Part shown: positions 56,029-64,000 of the stretch, piece after piece
Numbering within the stretch: position 1 is the stretch's first letter
How the letters are laid out: each line of letters opens with the position of its first letter
Assembly: GCA_037893245.1 (NCBI GenBank)
Contig: JBAIAA010000025.1
Span: 2,604,001-2,668,000 of the forward strand
DNA length: 64,000 nucleotides
Source: Crossaster papposus
Lineage: Eukaryota > Echinodermata > Asteroidea > Velatida > Solasteridae
Reading direction: 5' to 3'
Made by a program: the position numbers and the translations under genes
The notes under the pieces: generated by a model
Told to the model about the DNA's origin: nothing
Seen by the model: the letters and a program-made list of their open reading frames with translations, nothing else
Databases searched by the model: none

Positions 56029-56282
56029 CAAAAAAACTAAAAAAACCCACACACGCAAGTTTCCAAAGACCTTCGATCGTGGACAGGGCATTGTCCGACC
56101 GTTATCCCTCTTTTGTTTATACTCCATATATCTCCATAGGATTTGAGCACCCAGTCGTGAAACACATAATGATCGAGGATACCCAATTGTATTTTCTTTT
56201 ATTCCTGTACTATAACCAACCCCATCTACGGTTAAAATGGGGGCTGGGTAGGGGTACAAGATGATTTTTTTTTTGTAAAGTA

Positions 56283-56556
56283 AGGGTGTGGCTGGTGCGA
56301 GGGTGCAGCTGGGGTGAGGGTGCGGCTGGGGTGCGGCTGGGGTGAGGGTGCGGCTGGGGTGAGGGTGCGGCTGGGGTGAGGGTGCGGCTGGGGTGAGGGG
56401 GCAGCTGGGGTGAGGGGGCAGCTGGGGTGTGGGGGCGGCTGGGGTGAAGGGGCGGCTGGGGTGAGGGGGCGGCTTGGGTGAGGGTGCGGCTTGGGTGAGG
56501 GTGCGGCTTGGGTGAGGGGTGCGGCTGGGGTAAGGGTGCGGCTGGGGGGGGAAGGA
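56283..56556. repeat. 17-bp G-rich minisatellite, about 16 units
   Basis: The unit GCGGCTGGGGTGAGGGT repeats with small changes (GCAGCTGGGGTGAGGGG). Open minus-strand frames rich in Pro and His-Pro-Ser are by-products. G runs could form quadruplexes. Confidence 0.9.
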
Positions 56557-56601
56557 GGGGAGAAAAATGCCTGTCTTGCCCTCAGGTTCAGCAAACAATA
56601 C

Positions 56602-56701
56602 CTTGATTGCTTTCTCGTGTGCATCCTTCTGCTGTTCGTTTGCTAGGGTTTCAAGCTACTACCATGGCCGCCTGTATGCTGCACTGCCCATCTGCTTCCA
56701 T
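56602..56701 (-). pseudogene. Coiled-coil gene exon, frame broken
   Basis: The acceptor CGAGTCACAG is followed by MEADGQCSIQAAMVVA and TGA; the downstream part LETLANEQQKDAHEKAIK is in another frame and ends at donor GTATTG. Confidence 0.65.
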
Positions 56702-57149
56702 CTGTGACTCGATAGCTAACAGGAAAGGACAAGAACAATCAAGTTAATTGGGCAGCCATACTGGCACAGTGCTGTTTAATTGCCTTTAATCTCTGTGACC
56801 CGAGTTTATTTTCCACATCACCATATTTGATTCCATGATTTTCCCGAGGTCATGTCCCTCCCCCCAAAACAAAAAGCCACATTGTAGGTGATCTTTAAAA
56901 AATTAACATTGGCGCAGTGCAGTACTTTTCTTGCCTTCCATCGCTGTGACCAGGAGCCGATTTCACAAAGCATTAATTAAGACACATCTTATCTCAGTTT
57001 AGAACGAGTAACTCGTCCTAACTTAGGATGCATCCTAAGAACGATTTCACAAAAAATTCAAAAGGGTTAAATGTGTCGTAACTTTCATAACAACAGTGTT
57101 AAACCTATCTTAACTTGAGATGAGTGTATGGGTCATCTTAGATATTAAA

Positions 57150-57338
57150 TTTTACCCTCATATTTGTCTTCCGGTGCTCTCAAATAATAATGGCGCTTAT
57201 ACTTTTGGCGGACCACGAAGAAAGGCGGGCGTTGAGAAGAAACCCTTGGATAATCTGATTGACAAAGAAGTCATTCAAAGATATCAGTTTACACAGCTTG
57301 GAATAGCTCGGTGCTGTGTGCGTTTTCGGTATATATGA
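57150..57338 (+). pseudogene. Harbinger transposase N-terminal fragment
   Basis: Reads FGGPRRKAGVEKKPLDNLID, KEVIQRYQFTQLGIARCC and then leaves the pattern and stops. The spacing of N-P-L-D, I-x-R-Y-x-F-T and G-I resembles the start of HARBI1-type nucleases. The catalytic domain is absent, perhaps replaced by the DIRS insertion. Confidence 0.5.
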
Positions 57339-57749
57339 CCGCCAAAACGTTGTGCAGCCAATCAGCCAATCAACCATCTTTAATTTGCTTGGTGCACAGA
57401 TCTTGACGGCCGTTTCGTTAGCACATTACAATACATATAAAATAGCAATAAAACTCGCCAATTCAGCCTTGTTCAACAAATAGCATATAGTTTTATTTGT
57501 TCGATTGACTTCAATCGATGGCATCTGTTCCTTTCACTATACATCTGCCAGGGGTATGTTAGGAATTCTTTGTTCAAAATCACTCGGCCAAGCAAGCATT
57601 CAGCGTTAGGCCCTTTATAAGCGAGCTACACCACGCCCTGTGCACTTTCAGGCCTATGTCTCGCTGCTGAACACTGCCTTAAGATCCTATACAATAGCTC
57701 ACGTTAGGTTCCAGTTGTTTTCGGTATTTTTCTTTTCTTTCTTTTAGGC

Positions 57750-58034
57750 ATGCAAAATGATGTGTGTTTCAACTGCAAAATGGTCGGACACTGGTTCCGC
57801 GAATGTCCATTCGTCGGCCATCCCATGCCACCTTCCCAAGTCAGACCCAGAGCGCAAGCGGCTCTGCCAGTCGGGTACCGACCGTTCCACTCCCGTAACA
57901 CACTCGTTCCCTGGCAAGCCCCGCATCCTCAGCGGGCCATTGCGGATTTCCCCGCATCCTCCACCGGCCAAACCAGTACAGCAGGATCATCTGGAACCTC
58001 GCTTGGAAGCACTTCAGCATCGCGAACGGCATAA
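57750..58034 (+). CDS. DIRS Gag C-terminal zinc-knuckle ORF
   Basis: 94 codons; MQNDVCFNCKMVGHWFREC contains one CX2CX4HX4C knuckle at residues 6-19, and the rest is Pro/Ser/Thr-rich. It overlaps the start of the RT frame in a different phase. It is preceded by TTTTCTTTTCTTTCTTTTAG, which looks like a 3' splice site, and no longer Gag ORF is visible upstream. Confidence 0.65.
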   Translation: MQNDVCFNCKMVGHWFRECPFVGHPMPPSQVRPRAQAALPVGYRPFHSRNTLVPWQAPHPQRAIADFPASSTGQTSTAGSSGTSLGSTSASRTA

Positions 58035-58044
58035 TGCATCCCAG

Positions 58045-60060
58045 ATGTCGAACCTGTCTCGCAAATTTAGCGACGTTATAGAGGTAAAATGTAACTACGA
58101 TTCAAAATCAATATGTGATAATTTTATCTCTAAAGTCGACGTTAAAGGACGTCTAAGAGTTCATTCCCAGTTTTGGGTTGATATAGGAGCTTCCCCTATG
58201 GTGTTATCGGTGATAAACGAAGGTTATCGTATTCCCTTCGTAAGTCCCCCTCCTCCTGCGTCATTTCAAAACAATAAATCGGCTAACAATGAATATACCT
58301 TTGTAACCGACACATTGTTAGATTTGCTCAACTCGGGTCGTATTAAAGAAAAGCTAGAACCTTCCTACATCGTCAGTCCTCTATCCGTAGCCTACCCAGC
58401 TTCGGGGAAAAGAAGGCTCATACTTGATCTTAGCAATTTGAATCTATACGTGTTGAAATCAAAATTCAAAATGGACGATTGGAAAATTGGCATGCAATAT
58501 TTTTCACACAAGGCATATTTATTTTCCTTCGACTTGAAATCCGGCTATCACCATATTGACATTTCATTGGAATATCAACAATACTTGGGTTTTTCGTGGG
58601 TCATAGACAATACACAAAGGTACTTCGAATTTACAGTTCTACCGTTCGGGTTATCCTCTGCCCCTTTGCTTTTTACCAAGATGATGAAGCCTTTAGTGGG
58701 TCACTGGAGGTCATGTGGCATTCTAATTGCTCTTTACCTAGATGACGGATTTTGCGTAATACCACATAACAAAGACAAATCGGTCTATAATTTTGAGATC
58801 GCTCAAGAAGTTTCTCGCCATGTTAAAGCCGATTTGATACAGTCTGGTCTTGTTTTTAACCCAGAAAAGAGCAACTGGGAACCCGTAACCCGTATTCAAT
58901 GGTTGGGCATGATTTGGGATTCTGTGTCTGGTACTTTACAAGTTACAGAAAGAAGAGTGAGCAAAATTCTCCAAACAATTGATGAAATTTCCGTTTCTAA
59001 TATAATAACGGCTCGTAAACTACACTCGTTTGTAGGGCAGATCATTTCCCTCAGTCCAGTTGTCGGAAATCTGACTAGATTATCCACTCGTAATGCTCAG
59101 ATTAATATTGCTCAGGTTTCACACGAAGACAATCTTGTCCTTTTAGATGAATCTTGCTTGTCAGAAATTTCCTTTTGGAAAAATAACATAAATCGTTGCA
59201 ACAATCGATCTATTTTCAAAGGCAGCCGAGTAAACAAAATTATTTGCTGTGACGCTAGTGCAGTAGGTTCGGGCGCCATAATTTGTAATGATATTCATAC
59301 CGCACATAAAAACTGGACACCAGACGAATCACGGGCCAGTTCTACTTGGCGCGAATTAAACACAATAGAATTTGCATTGTCATCATTTTTGCCGATCATT
59401 TCTGATTCCAGTGTAAAGGTTTTCACTGACAGTCAATCAGCAGCAAGAATAGTGGAAGTAGGAAGCATGAAGCTTGAACTGCATAACATAGCCATGGCCA
59501 TTTTCAATTTATGTCTTCAATATCACATTCATTTGGAAGTAGAATGGCTACCTCGAAGTCAGAACGATCAAGCCGATTTCGTGAGTAGGCTGGTTGATCT
59601 AGACGACTGGATGCTATCGTCCGAATTTTTTAATGTAATTAATGATCGCTGGGGCCCCTTTACCGTGGACTGTTTTGCTAATTTTTACAACAAAAAGTTA
59701 TCCCGATTCTTTTCTCGTTACTGGAACCCAGAAACTTCTGGAATCGACGCTTTTGCCCAGGACTGGTCACTCGAAAATTGTTTACTTGTACCACCGGTTG
59801 TATTAATACCAAGTACACTTAGTCATTTGTATAAATGCAAGGCCAGAGGTGCGTTAGTTTTCCCTTGGTGGCCCTCTTCCCCCTTCTGGCCTTTACTTTG
59901 GTCATGTTACAGTCAATGGATTGTAGATGCCATCACAGTGGATGGACCTGGCAATTTACAGCTGGGTAGAAATAAGAATTCTGTATTGGGATCGGATTCT
60001 ATCATTACGCCTACGTGTGTAGTATACATTGATTGTACTGACTTGTCTGAAAATAATTAA
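58045..60060 (+). CDS. DIRS reverse transcriptase - RNase H - methylase polyprotein
   Basis: The frame is open from 57757; the Met at 58045 (MSNLSRKFSDV) is a likelier start because upstream it overlaps the knuckle ORF. RT: KRRLILDLSNLN, FSFDLKSGYHHIDI, LPFGLSSAPLLFTKMM and catalytic YLDD at 58735-58746. RNase H: CCDASAVGSGA, WRELNTIEFAL, FTDSQSAARI and NDQADFVSRL. Methylase-like: WGPFTVDCFANFYNKKLSRF and GIDAFAQDW. It makes cDNA from element RNA. No stop or frameshift in 2 kb. Confidence 0.92.
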   Translation: MSNLSRKFSDVIEVKCNYDSKSICDNFISKVDVKGRLRVHSQFWVDIGASPMVLSVINEGYRIPFVSPPPPASFQNNKSANNEYTFVTDTLLDLLNSGRIKEKLEPSYIVSPLSVAYPASGKRRLILDLSNLNLYVLKSKFKMDDWKIGMQYFSHKAYLFSFDLKSGYHHIDISLEYQQYLGFSWVIDNTQRYFEFTVLPFGLSSAPLLFTKMMKPLVGHWRSCGILIALYLDDGFCVIPHNKDKSVYNFEIAQEVSRHVKADLIQSGLVFNPEKSNWEPVTRIQWLGMIWDSVSGTLQVTERRVSKILQTIDEISVSNIITARKLHSFVGQIISLSPVVGNLTRLSTRNAQINIAQVSHEDNLVLLDESCLSEISFWKNNINRCNNRSIFKGSRVNKIICCDASAVGSGAIICNDIHTAHKNWTPDESRASSTWRELNTIEFALSSFLPIISDSSVKVFTDSQSAARIVEVGSMKLELHNIAMAIFNLCLQYHIHLEVEWLPRSQNDQADFVSRLVDLDDWMLSSEFFNVINDRWGPFTVDCFANFYNKKLSRFFSRYWNPETSGIDAFAQDWSLENCLLVPPVVLIPSTLSHLYKCKARGALVFPWWPSSPFWPLLWSCYSQWIVDAITVDGPGNLQLGRNKNSVLGSDSIITPTCVVYIDCTDLSENN

Positions 60061-60183
60061 TCTTTTCTATAATTTGTTTTTGTATTTTCACTTATAATAT
60101 AGGTAATTTCTGCCCAACAATTCTGGTCTAGCTTTCCAAGAAATCTTCAAGTTTATCGAGATCGTATTTTTCACGACGTTTTA

Positions 60184-61119
60184 ATGGCGAAAGCAGAAGG
60201 TACTACTCAATCTTACCTGTATAAGTGCAGAATGTTTTTCGCCTGGTTGAGGGAGCTTAACATTCCTATCGAATTTCCTATTTCCGATAAGGTTATCGCT
60301 TCCTTCTTGTCTGTTAAAGGCCAATCCGCCAGTTCAGACAGCTCCATGGTAACATTAGCGGCTGCCATAAAATGGTTGCACAATATACTCAACATTACTC
60401 CTAATCCCGTTGATTCACCGGTAGTGCAGCAAGTACTGACTAGTTTACGAAAAGTTTTACACAATCCCCCACACCAGAAAGAACCACTAACAATTCAACA
60501 AGTTTATGCAATTATCGATCATTTCGGTAATCAGAACTGTAGTCTGATGCAGTTAAGAACCGCTTGCTACGTGTCATTAAAGTTCTCGCTTCTCTTTAGG
60601 CACGACGAGATGGTACAGATAAAGGCGAACCACATTACCGAGCTGCCTGATCAAGCAGGATTGCGCATTTATATTCCAAGATCCAAAACTGACGTTTTTC
60701 GCGAAGGAAACTTCACTTTCCTTTCACAAACTGACGGTCAATATTGTCCAGTAATGATACTTCGAAGATTTTTAACACAATGCAACATTCACATCGGAGA
60801 TGACGCCTATATTTTCACACGTTTGTCTTTTTTGTCAACTTCAAATTCATATAGACCCTCAATTAAGAAACCGCTAAGTTATTCTAGATGCCGAGAGCTC
60901 TTTTTGGAAGCTCTGAAACAAATAGGAATAGACAACCCAAAAAATTACGGTTTGCATAGCATGCGTTCAGGAGGGGCATCTCATCTGGCCAATAAGGGCA
61001 TTTCAGAGGAATTAATTATGGAGCACGGTCGATGGAAAACTTCCCAAGCTAAAAACAGATACATTAAAAGAGATACCGACCGTCGCCTCGACATTTCAGC
61101 TACGCTTAGCAAACCATAA
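60184..61119 (+). CDS. DIRS tyrosine recombinase
   Basis: 311 codons. The core-binding N-terminal domain (MAKAEGTTQSYLYKCRMFFA) is followed by the catalytic domain with SLLFRHDEM (first Arg), GLHSMRSGGA (H-x-x-R), MEHGRWKTSQ and RYIKR (nucleophile Tyr). It integrates a circular cDNA intermediate without target duplication. The frame is open 27 codons upstream to 60103, directly after an AG that resembles a splice acceptor (ATTTTCACTTATAATATAG). Intact. Confidence 0.92.
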   Translation: MAKAEGTTQSYLYKCRMFFAWLRELNIPIEFPISDKVIASFLSVKGQSASSDSSMVTLAAAIKWLHNILNITPNPVDSPVVQQVLTSLRKVLHNPPHQKEPLTIQQVYAIIDHFGNQNCSLMQLRTACYVSLKFSLLFRHDEMVQIKANHITELPDQAGLRIYIPRSKTDVFREGNFTFLSQTDGQYCPVMILRRFLTQCNIHIGDDAYIFTRLSFLSTSNSYRPSIKKPLSYSRCRELFLEALKQIGIDNPKNYGLHSMRSGGASHLANKGISEELIMEHGRWKTSQAKNRYIKRDTDRRLDISATLSKP

Positions 61120-61152
61120 TAATTTGGTAACCCATGTGGAGTCTTTAACTGA

Positions 61153-61292
61153 ATGTTAACGATGATAATAATGATGATAATATGATAATGATAAAATGAT
61201 AATGATATGATAATGATAATGATAATGATGATGATATGATGATGATGATGATAATGATGATAATGATAATGATAATAATAATGATGATGATA
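61153..61292. repeat. GATAAT/GATGAT microsatellite
   Basis: An irregular run of GATAATGAT and GATGATGAT trinucleotide-based words just after the recombinase stop. Open frames of Tyr/His on the minus strand are by-products. Confidence 0.9.
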
Positions 61293-62699
61293 AACATTAA
61301 TAATCAAAATAATATAGGTTTTTTTTTTTTTCTTTCCATTCAAAATGACCAATACATTAATAATTATTAGCATCCTAGTGTTTTTGTGTGTATTAAAAAA
61401 AAAAAAAAAGGGGAAAACCGGACAGATACTCCGAAGAGCCGACAGGGCTATAGCTCCAAGGTGGAGCCGATAATGTGTGTGTGCAGTTACATTTTTGTAA
61501 TTTATGTCAAGTTAAGATAACTTATTCCGGACAGATAATCCGGACAGGGCTAAAGCTCAAATGTGGAGCTGGGACGGTTTTTTGTCCACCAATAATATTT
61601 ACACTTTCTGGTAATTCATATATTTGTATATACATTGTATGCGTATGGAAATGCATTTCGGTTAGTTTATTTTGTATCCATAAATAGTTGAAGCTCAAAT
61701 AGAGCCGATAATATCGTATTTGTGCAATGGTCCAAGGTAAAGCAACAATTTTCAAACTGTCATGTTTGTATAAAGTTTTGTTTTTTAGTTTCGAATATTG
61801 TGATATAATTTAATTGTTAAAAAAAAAAAAAAAATGACTAACATGTTAAGCAGCTGACACTAGGTACACTCCCATGCTGTACAATAAAACATCAGAATTT
61901 ACCCACTGTATCCTGTGTAGTTTTCTTGAAGTATTGAGTTAGAATGAAACTGTTTTTCATGCGGATGAGCGAAGCGAAGGAGCATGAAATTACAGTTTTA
62001 TTATATTTACTATACGTCCTGTTTTGTGAAATCGATTTTAGGACGCATCTTATGTAAGATCGATCTTACAGTTGGGACTCTTGCTAAATCCTAAGATCGA
62101 TCCTAAGTTAAGAAGAGTTTTGTGAAATTGGCCCCTAGTTCAAATCCCATCATTTCCCTATCCGTATTCCGTATTTGATTCCATGTTTTTCCTATCTGAT
62201 TTCATATTTCTCCAAATCACCATGGGCTATTGTTGGAGACTCATACTTATACAGTGATACTTTTCTTGCCTTCTATCTCTGTGACCCAGGTTCAAATCTC
62301 ACCCCTTCCGTATCTGATTCCACGTTTTTTTTATTGGATTTCATGTTTCCCTAAATCACCATGGGCTATTGTTGGGGACTCATACTTATACAGCGATTCT
62401 TTTCCTGCCTTCTTTCTCTGTGACCCAGGTTCAAATCCCACCACTTCCCTATCCGATTCCATATTTTTCCTGTCTGATTCCATGTTTTCATAAATCATCA
62501 TGGGCTATTGTTTGGGACTCATACTGGTAAAGTGATACTTTTCTTGCCATCCATCTCTGTCATGTCACATTCCAAACCTTTCTCCTTGTCTGAAAAGTTA
62601 CTACAGAATCTGAAAAAATAGTTACAGGAAGACAATCCTCTAAATCCACAACCAGTTTCTGGCACAGTTGGGGGTAATCTGGTACTCAGCTGTGATGCA

Positions 62700-63100
62700 C
62701 ACCTCTACTATCAAATGCGACTGAAATTGAGTTATATATACAGTTGGAAAGCCTGCAACTTAAGCTTTCATTTGGTATATAATATAGCTCCATATAGCCC
62801 CTCCTGTTATGAACCTGTTATGGACATGTTATGGACATGTTTGCCAATTGATTACTTCTTTGGAGTTCAAATTACACAGCTGAGAAAACAGGCTTTGAAA
62901 TAGCCAGCTCTGTTGTAGTACAACCGAGCGATGCACACAAAATGGTCGGTTTTATTTCCCAATGTTTTCATCAAATCAAATTTCTGTGAATGAATCTTGA
63001 CACTGTACTTTTGTAGGTATGAAGATGTCATTCATGACAAAAATTTCATGTTCACCCTCTCAACATTGAGTGGGCCATTACATAATAATGCACAGCGCAA
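62700..63100. mobile_element. Interspersed repeat, second copy of the 52098 family
   Basis: Shares TAGCCCCTCCTGTT, TGAGAAAACAGGCTTTGAAA, GATGCACACAAAATGGTCGG and CCTCTCAACATTGAG with 52098-52460 in the same orientation. Confidence 0.75.
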
Positions 63101-63174
63101 CATAATACCCTTTGAAGCTGGTCACAAATACTTTTAGGGGACAGATGTGGTTCAATTTTTGTAAGGCCTTTCAC

Positions 63175-63316
63175 CTTGTACGTATTGCTTCTCCTCATCG
63201 GTACCGGGTTCAATTCCAGCCGGGGCCAGGTGCTTCTTTGAGTGGCGCAGTTTGTTCAGGCGGTCCTTCATCTTGTTCTTCAGGTTGCTGTTGCCACGAT
63301 TGATGTCATTTGTGTT
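63175..63316 (-). CDS. Coiled-coil gene, most 5' visible exon
   Basis: 142 bp, acceptor TTTTTGCTAG, donor GTGAAA. Encodes NTNDINRGNSNLKNKMKDRL, NKLRHSKKHLAPAGIEPGTD and EEKQYVQ; intact, phase 1 end. A MITE family B copy begins 11 bp upstream of its acceptor. Confidence 0.7.
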
Positions 63317-63327
63317 CTAGCAAAAAC

Positions 63328-63641
63328 ATTATAGTAAATATCGTTTAACTGACCTGTTAGAAGTTTTACAATCATAGATGCCGAGGAAAGCCAGAAAAAA
63401 AACCTTCGTTTTTTAACCGGCATCGGGCAGTAGTTCTAATGTTGTTCTTGTTTGTTTCGGGATTGCCGTCCAGCGAACGTGAATTTTATATTATACAATT
63501 CAATTTTTTGGAACAATATCTATCTAGGATATCATTTTGCTCGATGCCTACAATTATTATTTACTTTGGAATAAGTAAGATATTTCTTAATAAATCAGTA
63601 GTAATTTTTTCCCCGATATCTGCAAATGGTGTATCTTACCT
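63328..63641. mobile_element. MITE family B, left-truncated copy
   Basis: Matches 18223-18577 from AGTAAATATMRTTTAACTG to the right terminus ATGGTGTATCTTACC, and TTAA follows at 63642-63645. Confidence 0.8.
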
Positions 63642-63719
63642 TTAAGATTCACATGAAAGATTTAAGATTCAGTGCTCAGCAGTTTTGGAATTGGAACAAG
63701 AATATTAGGGGCCTTTCTT

Positions 63720-64000
63720 TTTGGGTTGAGTGTTTTGGTTTGTACTGTTAAGCTTACCATAAAAAACTGCTTATTAAGCAGTCCGTAAGCAGTCGATGAA
63801 AATTGACTGCTTAGTTAGGCAGTCCAAAAGTAGTCATTGAAATTATTAAGCAGTCTGTAAGCAGTTGGTGACAATGACTGGTTAACTAGGCAGTCCCTAA
63901 GTAGTCATTGAAAGTCAAAGACATTTTCATAGGCAGTCGTGAAGTGTTAAGCAGTCAACAAAATCCAGAACTTTTTCATTAGCAGTCGAAGGCCAAGTCT
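63720..64000. repeat. Degenerate tandem repeat with core AAGCAGTC
   Basis: TTAAGCAGTCNGTAAGCAGT and TAGGCAGTCCNNAAGTAGTC alternate about every 25-35 bp to the window edge; it is an imperfect array that continues outside. Confidence 0.65.

Larger units (their letters stand above)
57400..61950 (+). mobile_element. DIRS-type tyrosine-recombinase retrotransposon
   Basis: Gene order is zinc knuckle, reverse transcriptase, RNase H, DAM-like methylase domain, then a separate tyrosine recombinase, which defines DIRS elements. Both long ORFs are undamaged. Termini are uncertain: no clean inverted repeat pair was found, and the limits given are approximate. The 3' side has three related subrepeats (CCGGACAG and AAGCTCAAATGTGGAGC words at 61415-61475, 61525-61570, 61690-61715). 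Confidence 0.85.
56954..62128. mobile_element. Harbinger-like element hosting the DIRS insertion
   Basis: The left end GAGCCGATTTCACAAAGC and the right end TTTTGTGAAATTGGCCCC are inverted, and each has a second inner GATTTCACAAA copy about 80-100 bp inward (57040, 62022), so the TIR is about 100 bp with TCCTAAGNTNGATC-type inner words. Flanking CAG/TAG may be the 3-bp target duplication. A transposase N-terminal fragment lies near 57150-57340. Confidence 0.7.
56915..62600. repeat. 140-bp tandem repeat (SINE B-like), split by a Harbinger element
   Basis: GGGCTATTGTTGGAGACTCA-type units start at 62223, 62362 and 62502 (spacing 139 and 140). Each includes ACTTTTCTTGCCTTCYATCT, CTGTGACCCAGGTTCAAATC and CACCATGGGCTATTG. 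The piece at 56918-56953 (ACTTTTCTTGCCTTCCATCG, CTGTGACC) is the left half of the unit that continues at 62129 (TAGTTCAAATCCC). Confidence 0.75.
36254..63316 (-). pseudogene. Long coiled-coil protein gene, decayed, about 14 exons visible, 5' end outside window
   Basis: Exons read from 63316 down to a TAG at 36254. They encode Glu/Lys/Arg/Gln-rich heptad-like sequence with a short hydrophobic-aromatic segment before the C-terminus (EFVMLIMHCLAHIKIGDL). No enzymatic motif is present; a cytoskeletal or scaffold role is a guess. Splice sites are well kept and most adjoining exons agree in phase, but there are in-frame stops at 52025, 50856 and 48622 and frameshifts near 56670, 55725 and 44710. 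The gene is probably a young pseudogene. Orthologue not identified. It runs toward the GCC-repeat gene. Confidence 0.72.

Noticed and set aside
55984-56624. Minus-strand Pro/His-rich ORFs of 130-204 codons
   Set aside because: Encoded by the 17-bp minisatellite and the poly-C tract; no conserved sequence outside the repeat.
61153-61373. Minus-strand Tyr/His-rich ORF
   Set aside because: By-product of the GATAAT microsatellite next to the DIRS recombinase.

Overview
This is eukaryotic, intron-rich DNA from an animal. The tRNA-derived SINEs, piggyBac-, Harbinger- and hAT-like MITEs, a DIRS retroelement and a Polinton suggest a marine invertebrate, perhaps a deuterostome such as an echinoderm; that placement is inference. 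Two broken host genes carry a thick layer of transposons and tandem repeats. I see no rRNA, CRISPR array or stand-alone tRNA gene.

1-6.29 kb: the end of a decayed Polinton/Maverick (adintovirus-like) element. It holds part of a retroviral-type integrase, a packaging-type ATPase and six further ORFs resembling conserved Polinton proteins of unknown function. Four of these genes carry frameshifts, and one of the four also has an internal stop. A 20-bp iterated array and a 56-bp triple repeat lie inside it.

6.29-30.8 kb, plus strand: about 15 exons of a cysteine-rich extracellular-type protein with GCC2/GCC3 (ephrin-receptor-like) repeats. Splice sites and intron phase are largely preserved. 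The coding sequence nevertheless has a nonsense codon, several frameshifts, a MITE inside one exon, a duplicated exon, and a Harbinger element that landed on a splice acceptor. It is best read as a young pseudogene. The introns contain SINEs, foldback MITEs, a LINE 3' end, an 87-bp array and a very regular CpG-rich 14-bp minisatellite (49 units).

31-36 kb: hairpin MITEs, a fragment of a tyrosine recombinase and a LINE 3' end; no host exon found.

36.25-63.3 kb, minus strand: about 14 exons of a long coiled-coil protein read from 63.3 kb down to a stop at 36.25 kb, with the 5' end beyond the window. It also has in-frame stops and frameshifts. One upstream intron holds a stratigraphy of nested insertions: a 140-bp array split by a Harbinger element, itself carrying a DIRS retrotransposon. 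The DIRS reverse transcriptase/RNase H/methylase and tyrosine recombinase ORFs are uninterrupted over 3 kb. That argues against sequencing error as the general cause of the lesions in the host exons.

The two host pieces are convergent. They may be two genes, or the cysteine-rich N-terminal and coiled-coil C-terminal halves of one ancestral gene split by an inversion. This is untested.
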